A DNA stretch of 10,431 nucleotides, taken from NCBI GenBank assembly GCA_023807065.1, contig JAJJLU010001079.1, positions 1 through 10,431 on the forward strand, in the 5' to 3' direction. The notes beneath the pieces are model-generated. The model had not been told where the DNA came from, did no database searches, and saw nothing but the letters and a program-made list of their open reading frames with translations. Numbering within the stretch: position 1 is the stretch's first letter; the number at the start of each line of letters is the position of its first letter. Below are positions 1 through 7,796 of the stretch, piece by piece. The position numbers and the translations under genes were made by a program. This DNA comes from Isotricha intestinalis (Eukaryota; Ciliophora; Litostomatea; Vestibuliferida; Isotrichidae).

Positions 1-16
1 CCAATCCCCAATCCCC
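1..16. repeat. AATCCCC short tandem repeat, possibly telomeric
   Basis: The first bases hold two full copies of the 7-mer AATCCCC preceded by a partial copy (CC). Read on the other strand this is GGGGATT. It is by far the most GC-rich spot in the window and is followed at once by ordinary AT-rich DNA. A C-rich strand running 5' to 3' at the left edge is the orientation expected of a telomere at a chromosome's left end. With barely more than two copies this is only suggestive. It could equally be a minisatellite fragment or chance. Confidence 0.3.
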
Positions 17-402
17 ATGGAATATGATAAATTATATTTACATATATACATATACATCTTTTATTAAAATTAAAAAAATAATTAAATATTTTAGGGTACC
101 AAAGACAGTTTCTTCTTTTTATTGTCATCAGACTAAATATTATTTTTTTATGATTTTCTGATCACCTTACTTTTACAATAATTAAATTTAAATATATAAT
201 TTTTAATATAAAATCAAAAAATTTCAAATCTTTATAAAATCTATTTTTATATGATAAACTTATAATGATAAAATAAATAATAACTATTTGAAAAGAATAA
301 AACAAAACATAAGAATAAATAATAATTGATGAAAAAATTAGACTATATTTAAAAAGTTATATTCCCAATAAAAAGAAAATATTAAAAAATTATAAATTAA
401 AT
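17..402. other. Non-coding AT-rich flank downstream of the WD40 gene
   Basis: I see no supported gene here. The patch at about 93-180 is somewhat less AT-rich than its surroundings, with runs such as TTAGGGTACC and CTGATCACC, but I could not match it to a tRNA, snoRNA or snRNA. The rest is A/T-rich and would include the 3' untranslated region of the minus-strand gene ending at 403. Confidence 0.5.
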
Positions 403-1842
403 TTAAAAAGACCAAATTTTAATTGTATTATCATATGAATATGATACAATTGAATCATTTTTTAATTGAAGAAAACAACTAATATAATTATTATGAGCAT
501 TATTAATAGTTTGAATACAATCATAATTATCTCTTCTAAATATTTTTATATTTTTACTTTCTCCTCCTACTAAAAATATTCCTTTATCTTCTAATAAAAT
601 AATTACCCAACAAGTAAATAAATTAGTAATTTTTTTAATAATTTTTTTATTTTTAATTGAAATAACATTTAAATAATCAATAGTATTTCCTTGAACAATA
701 ATTTTATCTTCATCAAGTCTACATAATCCACAATGACTTCCACACCAAGTTTCTTGAAAGTATTTAATACATTTAATATTATTATAATTATTTAAATCCC
801 ACAATTTAGTTCCATCATATCCAGAAGATATTAAAATATTTTTATCTTCTAATAATATTATTGAACAAATTTTATCTGAATGATTTAAAGTTTTAATACT
901 TTCATATTTATTATTATTTTCTTTCCATATTTTAATTGTTTTATCCCATGAACAAGAAATTAAATTACTATTTAAACAATAAATTACTTTTCTTATTTTA
1001 TCTTCATGAGCTTCTTTTATTATTTTATTAATTTGAAATTGTTTTTCTTTTTTAATCCATAATTTTATATTTTTATCTGATGAACAAGTAATAAAATTAT
1101 TTTCATCTTTTATTTCTAAATAAGAAATAGAATTATCATGTGCATTTTGAATATCTTGTAATAAATTTAAGTGAATATCATAAATTTTAATTGATTTATC
1201 TGATGAAACTGAAATTATATTTCCTGAAGGAAAAGAAGATAAAGAATTTATTTTTTTATTATTATTTAATTGAATTGTATTTATATTATTTAAATTACAA
1301 TTTGTTAATTGGATTTTATATTTATCTTTTATAAAATGAAATCCTTCTAATATTTCAATTCTTTTTTCTATTTCTTTTGTTTTATATTCGTAATTTATTT
1401 TATTGTTATTTTCTATTTTTTCTTTTTCTTTTATTTTTTCATTTAAATTTTTAAAAGATTCTTTTAAATGTTTATTTTCTTCTTTTAAATATTCTATTTC
1501 ATTTTTTAATGTTTCTATTATTTCTTTCTTTTTTTTTAATATTAATTTTACTATTGAATTTAGGTTAAAAAGTAATGTTAATTTTAAATTATTTTTATTT
1601 TCTTCAATTTGAATTTTTTTTTGTTCAATTAATTCACAAATAAATTCCATTATTTCTTTAAGAGATAAATTTGAAAATAATAATTTATAATAATAAAAAA
1701 ATTCTTGATTGAAATTAGATTCATAGATAATATATGAATTTATTTTTTGAATTGAAATATTGATTAAATTTACTTTAAGAGTTAATTTAATTATATATTG
1801 AGTAAAAATTTTTTCAATTGATTCATTTTTTATTATTATCAT
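403..1842 (-). CDS. WD40-repeat protein with coiled coil and XRCC4/SAS-6-like N-terminal domain
   Basis: A 479-residue protein in three parts. Residues about 11-104 form a globular beta/alpha region: strands near YIIKLTLKV and YIIYESNF, a helix SLKEIMEFICELIEQ, then strands IQIE, NLKLTLLF and IVKLILKK. Residues about 105-165 are a strongly charged coiled coil. Residues about 185-479 hold seven WD-type repeats, the clearest ending SDKSIKIYDI, SDKNIKLWIK, WDKTIKIWKE, YDGTKLWDL and YDNTIKIWSF; blades 5 and 6 are divergent. Seven blades make one closed propeller, so the protein looks complete. The head-then-coiled-coil order is that of the XRCC4/XLF/SAS-6 superfamily, which suggests a dimer; this is a pattern-based inference. 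The WD40 part is a protein-interaction platform with unknown partners. The start at 1842 is the first ATG, and the gene has one exon. It is divergent from the gene at 2335. Confidence 0.9.
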   Translation of the reverse strand: MIIIKNESIEKIFTQYIIKLTLKVNLINISIQKINSYIIYESNFNQEFFYYYKLLFSNLSLKEIMEFICELIEQKKIQIEENKNNLKLTLLFNLNSIVKLILKKKKEIIETLKNEIEYLKEENKHLKESFKNLNEKIKEKEKIENNNKINYEYKTKEIEKRIEILEGFHFIKDKYKIQLTNCNLNNINTIQLNNNKKINSLSSFPSGNIISVSSDKSIKIYDIHLNLLQDIQNAHDNSISYLEIKDENNFITCSSDKNIKLWIKKEKQFQINKIIKEAHEDKIRKVIYCLNSNLISCSWDKTIKIWKENNNKYESIKTLNHSDKICSIILLEDKNILISSGYDGTKLWDLNNYNNIKCIKYFQETWCGSHCGLCRLDEDKIIVQGNTIDYLNVISIKNKKIIKKITNLFTCWVIILLEDKGIFLVGGESKNIKIFRRDNYDCIQTINNAHNNYISCFLQLKNDSIVSYSYDNTIKIWSF

Positions 1843-2334
1843 TTCAATTAAAAATTAAATTAATAAATTAGAAAATAAATTAAATTTTTATAAAAATATA
1901 ATAACTTTAATAATTCAATCAAAGTTTCATTGAATGTAAATAGAAAGAAAAAAAACTAATTATGCAATAAATAATCATGAACGGATTTTTTGAATATTAA
2001 ATACGAATATATAGAGTAAAATAAATTTTATTCAAATATTTCAAAAAAAAATATAAACCTTCTTTTCTTTTGAAAAAATAATTACTACTTTTAAAAGCAT
2101 TAAAATTATATTTTTTTTAAATTAATTTCATAAAATCTATTTAACTTTTTAATTCTTTTCCTTTATTCTATCCTTTTCCTTAAACCTAATTTAATTCATT
2201 CTCAATGAAAAAATAATTAAAATTCTAAAAATTCAATTTCCCAAAAAAATAAAATAAATTATTTCAAATTATCAATTAAAAAAATAAAATATTTCCTTAT
2301 AACTTATAAAAAATAAAAAATTTCTAAAAAAAAA
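1843..2334. promoter_or_regulatory. Divergent intergenic region between two genes
   Basis: About 490 bases separate the start codons of the minus-strand WD40 gene and the plus-strand GRD-motif gene, so this stretch must carry both promoters and both 5' untranslated regions. It is A/T-rich throughout with a pyrimidine-rich patch around 2140-2185 (TTCTTTTCCTTTATTC and similar). I see no ORF, RNA gene or repeat, and TATA-like strings are uninformative at this base composition. Confidence 0.5.
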
Positions 2335-3006
2335 ATGAATCTTCGAACAAAACATTCCCTTTCATTAAATCCTAAAATACCTCGTTATCCAAACGACGGA
2401 AGAGGTCGTGATACATATATAAGTTATGCAGTATTAAAAGACTATCACTACCTTCCTCCTCAACCTTCTTCATATCCTCCTCACGTAACAAAGAGTCAAG
2501 ATCTTTCTTTAAAAAAACCAATTAAAAAATATGTAATGGATGGTCAAGGAAGAGATTATTATATTTCATATACTATTAATTTAAGTACTAATAAATATTC
2601 CGGTGATATAAATATTGAAAACACTTTAAGAACTTCACCTAATGAGATTCATGTTCCTAAAGGAACTTCAAATTTTGAAAAGAAATTAATTAATAGAATT
2701 TTTTACGGAAAATGTCCTGGATTAAATACAAGATATATGAGTCCTAAAGTTGTTTTTGCAAGAAAAAAAAAGGAAATTGAAGAAGAAGAGAAATTAAAAA
2801 GAGAAGAAGAAGAAAGGTTAAGAAGAGAAGAAGAAGAAAAATTGTTTCAACAAAGTCAAAATCAAGAAAAAAAAAAGAAAAACCCTTATTCTAGAGAACC
2901 TTTACCTACTGAAGATGATTTAAGAGAATCTGTTAAGAAAATCTTTTTGTTTAATAATAAAATAATTGATGATAATAATAAAGAAAAAGATAAAGCTTGG
3001 TATTAA
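2335..3006 (+). CDS. Small protein with duplicated DGxGRDxYISY motif and charged coiled coil
   Basis: A 223-residue protein of unrecognised family. Its N-terminal half contains two copies of one motif: DGRGRDTYISY at residues 21-31 and DGQGRDYYISY at 69-79, 48 residues apart. Each follows a short basic, aromatic lead-in (PRYPN and KKYVM). A Pro/Tyr-rich linker (YLPPQPSSYPP) lies between them. Residues about 142-181 are a Glu/Lys/Arg-rich helix, probably a coiled coil or single alpha helix. The tail is charged and ends AWY. There is no signal peptide or membrane segment, so it is probably cytosolic or cytoskeletal. Paired short motifs of this sort recall microtubule- or axoneme-binding repeats, but that is only a guess. 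The ATG at 2335 follows a long A run, and the stop is TAA. Codon use is slightly richer in C and G than its neighbours, which suggests a conserved, well-expressed gene. Confidence 0.85.
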   Translation: MNLRTKHSLSLNPKIPRYPNDGRGRDTYISYAVLKDYHYLPPQPSSYPPHVTKSQDLSLKKPIKKYVMDGQGRDYYISYTINLSTNKYSGDINIENTLRTSPNEIHVPKGTSNFEKKLINRIFYGKCPGLNTRYMSPKVVFARKKKEIEEEEKLKREEEERLRREEEEKLFQQSQNQEKKKKNPYSREPLPTEDDLRESVKKIFLFNNKIIDDNNKEKDKAWY

Positions 3007-3243
3007 ATTATTAAAAAAAAATTATTTTTTTATTTGATTCATTTTAAAGGTTGTTTTTATTTATTATTTGATTTTAAATATTTGAAAACTATTTTTAAAT
3101 AATGTATTTTTGTTTTTTTTTAAGTTTTAAAGTCTTCAGAATTTTTCAATAAAAAAAAGTAAATTTGTTTTTATTATATTTTCTGTTAAAAATTAATAAA
3201 AATATTTAAGGAAAAAAAAACATTAATATCTTATAAATATATA
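3007..3243. other. Convergent intergenic spacer
   Basis: This 237-base spacer lies between two genes that converge, so it holds two 3' ends. An AATAAA hexamer sits at 3148-3153, but such strings are expected by chance at this AT content. No gene or structured RNA was seen. Confidence 0.4.
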
Positions 3244-4218
3244 TTAAGGAAGATCTAAAGAAACTACATTTCCATTTTCAATTTTTTCCCAAGTGTTTTT
3301 AAAATAATTTTCAAGATTTTCAATATCTTCTTTTTGTTTTTTTTCAAAATTATTTTTTTCATTTTCATAATTAGTATTTAAATTATTTATCAAAATCCCT
3401 TTTTCATTAAATTGATTAAATAAAATATTATGTTTATTTTTTAATTCATTTAATTCATTTTGTAATAATTCTTCTTTTTTAATAATTTCTTTATTATCAA
3501 TAATTAATTGTTGATTTAATTCTCTCATAGGTTGTAATTTAAATTCAAAATGATTAATAATATCATTTTTTTGAGTTTCTAACTCACTTTCTTCTTCAAT
3601 TAATTTATTAATTTTTTCTTTAATTTGAATAATATCAGAAATAGAAGATGAAATTATTTGTTCTTTCTTAGGAATAACTTTAATTTTATTAATAGGAGAT
3701 TTTGAACTTCCTGTTCTATTAAAACTTTTCTTCATTGAAAAAGAATTATTAGCATTTGATACATTTGAAAAACTTTTTCCAAATCCAAATGAAGATGTTA
3801 AATATTTATTATTATTTATTGAATTTATTATATTTGAATCTGTTTGAATAAAAGGTTCTTTTTCTTTTTCTGTTTTTAAAGTAGAATTATTATTTTTTTT
3901 ATTTATTGTTTTTTTTGGTATTTTAACTTTCTTTTGACTATTATTTTTTTTTAAAGGTTTTTCTAATGATTTTCTCACTTCTGTTATATTATTTTTACTT
4001 GATTCTTTTTTTAAATTTTTATCTAAATTTTTAACATTATTTCCTCCTAAATTTAAACTTTTTGTTTTTTTATGAGTATTTTTCTTTTTAAAACCATTAA
4101 TTTCATAAGGAACAAATATTCTTTTATTATAAGAAATATAATGTAGACCATCTAATTCATTTCCTTCTTCATCAAATTCATGAGTGTAAATTGCTAATTG
4201 ACAAGGTTGTTTATTCAT
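3244..4218 (-). CDS. Low-complexity protein with C-terminal coiled coil, unknown function
   Basis: A 324-residue protein that I do not recognise. Residues 1-45 form a compact, non-repetitive segment (LAIYTHEF, LHYISYNKR, IFVPYEING) and are the best candidate for a conserved module. Residues about 46-190 are a Lys/Asn/Ser-rich, probably disordered stretch with phosphorylation-prone runs (SFGFGKSF, SSKSP). Residues about 195-312 are a long coiled coil with heptad-like Ile/Leu spacing (KEKINKLIEEESELETQ, LLQNELNELKNKHNILF). There is no signal peptide or membrane helix. The layout suits a cytoskeletal or scaffold protein, but no specific role can be assigned. The start at 4218 is preceded by A/T-rich leader with A at -3, and the stop is TAA. 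It is divergent from the BTB-SPRY gene 235 bases away. Confidence 0.85.
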   Translation of the reverse strand: MNKQPCQLAIYTHEFDEEGNELDGLHYISYNKRIFVPYEINGFKKKNTHKKTKSLNLGGNNVKNLDKNLKKESSKNNITEVRKSLEKPLKKNNSQKKVKIPKKTINKKNNNSTLKTEKEKEPFIQTDSNIINSINNNKYLTSSFGFGKSFSNVSNANNSFSMKKSFNRTGSSKSPINKIKVIPKKEQIISSSISDIIQIKEKINKLIEEESELETQKNDIINHFEFKLQPMRELNQQLIIDNKEIIKKEELLQNELNELKNKHNILFNQFNEKGILINNLNTNYENEKNNFEKKQKEDIENLENYFKNTWEKIENGNVVSLDLP

Positions 4219-4453
4219 TTTTATTTTTATTTAAATTTTTTATCAGTAATTCCATAATTTTTTTATTAATTAATATTTGATAAAATTTCTTTTTAATTTA
4301 AGTTTAAAAAAATCATTGTTCTTTTATAGATTATTTTTTTAAATATCATATTAACTTTTTCAAAGAATATCTGATATTTAAATAATAGAAATAAGTTATT
4401 TAAATTAACATATAATATTAAATTATATAAAAAAATAAAATAATAAAAAAAAT
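4219..4453. promoter_or_regulatory. Divergent intergenic region
   Basis: These 235 bases separate two divergent start codons and must contain both promoters. The sequence is nearly pure A/T with no recognisable element, repeat or small ORF. Confidence 0.45.
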
Positions 4454-5880
4454 ATGTCGAATTCAATTCCATTATCAGAAGATGAAAATAACGAAATAAA
4501 TGATTTATCTATTGAATCAGAAGAAGATAATTTAATAGAAGATCAAACAAGTGTAATTGAGTCATCATCAGAAGAAATTGGTAATTAAATTTTATAATAA
4601 ATTAGATACAAATCATTTAAATGAAAATACTAACGCTGAAAGTATAAATAATAATAATTTGACTTTCAGATTAAATACAAGTAGAAATGATTTTATTCAA
4701 TTTCCTTTATATTATTTTAATTTAAATAATAACATTGAAGATGAAGATGAAGAATATGATAATTTTGATTATGTTTATCAAATGCAATTAGGAACAAATG
4801 CTGAAGAAGTTTTTAATAATTTAGGAAATATTATAAATATTGAAAAGTAAACACTTATTATTTATTATATTTTAAATTAGGCAAAAAATAAAATTAGAAA
4901 AGGAAAAATTAATACAAATGAAATCAAATTTCAATAAATTTAAATTAGAATATAATAAAGAATACTTAAAAATAAAAGAAAAAAATAAAAATTGGATTGA
5001 AAATAAAGAAAATCAAAAGGAAAAAATAAATAATGAAATAATTCAAAGAAATAAAAGTATAATAATCGATGTAGGAGGAGTATTACAAACAATATCATAT
5101 AAAACATTAATAAAATTTCCTAACTCAGTATTAGGAGCATTATTTAATAATCATATAAAAATCCCAAAAAGAAAAGGAAATATATTTATAGACAGAGACC
5201 CAAAAATTTTTTCTTTAATGTGTTATTACCTATCAAACTTATCATTACCTAATTTTAATAATATAATCGAAGAAATAAACTTCTTTGAAGAATTATCCTT
5301 TTGGAAAATTCCAATAAAACAAAATCAAATTCAATTTAAATTTGATAATAAATGGTGTTCACCTTATTTAAAAATAGATAAATCTCAAACGATAATAAGG
5401 AAAAATTCTTCTGAACATGGAATTGTATTTATGAAACCTAAAATGAATGTCTTTAATTCTTTTATAGAATTTAAAATAGATATTTCAATCCCAAGTAAAA
5501 ATAAGAATCACTTATATATTGGATTAGTTGATGAAACAAAATATAAAAAAAATTACTTACAATCTACTTTTTGGAAAGATTCTCCTTGTTCTTATTATTG
5601 GGATACTTGCAGTAAGAAATTAATAAAAATTGATGAATTTGGAAAACAAATGTTAAATAAAAATGGTTATGGATGTGAATTTGAAGGTAATGAAAATAAA
5701 TTTGCTATTGAATATAATCAAAAAAATAGAACTGTGTCTTTTTATAGGAATAATGTTAATTTAGGTGTTGCTTTTCATAATGTACAACCGAATTTAACTC
5801 CTTCTATTGATGTTTGGTTTGAATCTGGAAAAATTTCCATTACGAAAGCTAAGGAACCTAATGTTCAAATTTATTTATAA
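4454..5880 (+). CDS. BTB (KCTD/T1-type) plus SPRY domain protein, three exons
   Basis: Exons are 4454-4580, 4606-4846 and 4881-5880, giving 455 residues; the introns are annotated separately. Residues 1-42 are acidic (MSNSIPLSEDENNEI...). Residues about 43-122 are Asn-rich and acidic, and about 123-175 form a Lys/Glu coiled coil that runs across the second splice junction. Residues about 183-268 are a BTB domain of the potassium-channel tetramerisation/KCTD type: IIIDVGGVLQTIS, TLIKFPNSVLGALF, IFIDRDPKIFSLMCYYL and the closing EEINFFEELSFWKI. Residues about 276-450 are a SPRY (B30.2-like) domain: HLYIGLVDE at 334-341, YYWDTCSKKLIKI at 361-373 and the signature VSFYRNNVNLGVAFHNV at 408-424. 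KCTD-type BTB domains form oligomers and often recruit cullin-3, while SPRY domains bind peptide targets. A substrate adaptor for ubiquitin ligation is therefore plausible but inferred. The 4454 start was chosen because exon 1 joins in frame through a perfect GT-AG intron. Confidence 0.85.
4581..4605 (+). other. Intron 1, 25 nt
   Basis: The sequence runs from GTAATTAAATTTT to AAATTAG. Exon 1 (127 nt) leaves a phase-1 codon, and removing these 25 bases joins G to AT to make GAT (Asp), continuing in the frame of exon 2. Without removal, exon 1 hits TAA at 4586-4588. The 3' end matches that of intron 2. Confidence 0.8.
4847..4880 (+). other. Intron 2, 34 nt
   Basis: The sequence begins GTAAACACTT and ends TTTAAATTAG. 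Removal joins AA to G to make AAG (Lys) and moves the reading into the frame that carries the coiled coil and BTB domain. Without it, exon 2 stops at TAA 4848-4850, inside the GTAA donor. Both introns share a GTAA donor and an AAATTAG acceptor. Confidence 0.85.
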
Positions 5881-6260
5881 TGCCTTTTTGATATTCTTTT
5901 ATATAAATAATATTGGTATTTTTCAAAAATAAAAATTTTAAATTAATTTTTTTTTTTTTTTTTAATGTAAATTGAAGTTTTTATTATTATGAGATTTATA
6001 ATTTTTTGTTTTAAATGGTTTTATATGAAAATAAATAATAAAAGATAATAGTATTAAATCAATTAAAAATTATATAAATAAAAAAATCAAATATTTTTAA
6101 AAGTATTTAAAGTTTTTTTTAATTAATATTATATTTCATTTATATATTATTTTTAGGTTTTTGATTATTTTGTCTTTTTAAAAATATAGAATAATTAATT
6201 TTTATGACTTATATTCGAACTTTTTTTTTAAATATTTTTATATTTTTTTTAATCAAAAAG
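5881..6260. other. Convergent intergenic spacer with a 17-T tract
   Basis: These 380 bases separate two converging genes and hold both 3' ends. The stretch contains an uninterrupted run of 17 T at 5947-5963 and several shorter T runs. No coding signal, RNA gene or inverted repeat of note was found. Confidence 0.5.
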
Positions 6261-7587
6261 TTAATCATCTAAATCATTTAAAATATTATTAAAATTATTA
6301 TTATTTTTTTTTTGATTTTTGGAAAATAAATTTTGATGACTATAATTTTTTAATAATAAATTTAAACTATTTGATTGCAATTCTTGTGCTTTTTCTATTT
6401 TATCTAATTGATTATTAATTTCTGATTTCACATCATTTATTTCTTCTTTAAATTGTTGATTATTTTCTCTTTCATTTAATAATTGATGGAATAATATTTC
6501 TTTAATACCTTTATCATAATAATTATCTTCATTTACATTTTGAATTTTTTTATTATTTAAACTTTCATTATCTCTTAAAGAAAAAGATTTAGATTTCATT
6601 AAATATTTTTCATTATTTTTATCTTCATAATTTTCATTATTATAATTATTATAATTATCATAATAATTATTTTTCATATTTGAAACATTAGGAGCCATAA
6701 AATTAATATTATAAGATTCTTGATTAGAGTATTTTCTATAATGATTCTTTTTTAGATTTTCTATAAAATTATCTTGATTATTCTTATAAATAATATCTCT
6801 TATCTCATTTTTAAATTCATCAAAATCTTTTTCATAATTATTATTTTTATTATTATTATTATTATTATTTGACTTTAAAATATTTAAAAATACTTCATTT
6901 ATACTTTCTAATTTTATTGTTTTATTTTCTAAATTTTTAACTTTATTTTTTAATAGAAATAAATTTAATTCATCATCTGATGAATCCACTTTATTATTCG
7001 TATTTATTTTAGGAAGATTTAAATTATAATTTTGATATTGTCCTTTATTATTAATATAATTAATATTATTATTAGGAGGACTTAAAGTAGTATTAAATGG
7101 ATTATTTTTAAAAGAACGAGTTAATCCATAATCATATTTATTAGGAACATTAAAATAATTTGGAGGAAAACCATTATAAAATTTTTGATTAAATGAATCA
7201 TTTGTCATTCTAAAAATATCATAATTTTTAAATGGAGTAATATAAGAATGGAAAGAACTTCTAAGAAAATTATTATTATTGTTATTATAATTATATGGTA
7301 TATTATAATTTGGAAATAAATTATTATAATAACTTAAATTGTTGTATCTATTATTATAATCATAATTTAAATTTTTAAAAGTAACTTTTTTTTTTTTTGC
7401 TATTTAAATAAAAAAATATTTTACTATTATGATATATTCTTTCTATTATTGGTGAATGAATTCGTACTTTATTTTTTTTTTTTTTATCTTTTGATTTTTC
7501 CTTTTTTTTCTTCCTAATTTTTGATTTTCCTTTGATTGTTGATTTTCTATTTTTTTTAAATTCTACATTTTTTTCTTTTTTATTCAT
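6261..7587 (-). CDS. Asn-rich coiled-coil protein, split by a one-base frameshift in a T13 run
   Basis: Two minus-strand reading frames are best read as one gene. The first part (7587 to about 7386) encodes a very basic Lys-rich segment of about 67 residues. The second runs to the stop at 6261. Between 7385 and 7208 the second frame stays open and coding-like upstream of its first ATG (FKNLNYDY, NNLFPNYNIPYNY, FLRSSFHSYITPFKNYDIF) but has no ATG of its own. The frames meet at 13 T (7386-7398), and one base fewer fuses them into a 441-residue protein with the junction reading KKKKVTF. Residues about 68-200 are Asn/Tyr/Pro-rich. Short coiled coils lie at about 205-238 and 366-419, and a seven-Asn run lies between them. 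No catalytic domain is visible and the function is unknown. If the break is real, the 315-residue frame starting at 7208 might be translated alone. Confidence 0.65.
6849..6869. repeat. (ATT)7 microsatellite coding for polyasparagine
   Basis: Seven perfect ATT units on the plus strand, read as AAT on the coding minus strand, give a run of seven Asn. It lies in the linker between the two coiled coils of the Asn-rich protein and is likely to vary in length between strains. Confidence 0.9.
7386..7398. repeat. T13 homopolymer at a frameshift junction
   Basis: Thirteen T on the plus strand (A13 on the coding strand) sit exactly where the reading frame breaks in the Asn-rich gene. Twelve would restore a single frame. 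This is a likely site of an assembly length error or of natural slippage. Confidence 0.8.
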
Positions 7588-7796
7588 TATAATTATTAAA
7601 TTTATTTTATTTTTTAATATGATTAAAAGTATAAAATATTATATTTAAGTAAAAAATTTAATTCTAAAAATGTTTTATTTTTTTTCTAAATAATATCTAA
7701 ATTATACTCTTTAAAATTAAGAAAATTTCATATTTTATTTTTATTATTGAAAAATTATATATAAGCTGAAAATATATATGATATGAATAAAGAAAA

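Noticed and set aside
17..402. Possible C/D snoRNA or snRNA, from CTGATGAC (minus, near 126-133) and CTGATC (near 158-163)
   Set aside because: The box C-like string lacks the expected purine start, no properly spaced box D or terminal stem is visible, and such strings are not rare.
1403..1612. A plus-strand frame of 69 codons inside the WD40 gene
   Set aside because: It is the antisense of the Lys/Glu-rich coiled coil and reads as a Phe/Ser-rich string typical of a shadow frame.
2425..4146. Shared YISY string in the GRD-motif protein and in the N-terminus of the 3244-4218 protein
   Set aside because: Four residues of common composition with no further similarity around them; likely chance.
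403..6260. Reassigned genetic code (TAA/TAG as Gln) for the whole genome
   Set aside because: Intact genes contain no in-frame TAA or TAG, use CAA for Gln, and their recognisable domains end right at TAA.
7343..7386. A GT...AG intron (minus strand, GTTACTTTT to ATAATAG) as explanation of the frame break at T13
   Set aside because: Splicing it out leads within a few codons to TAA, and it would discard sequence that matches the composition of the following protein.
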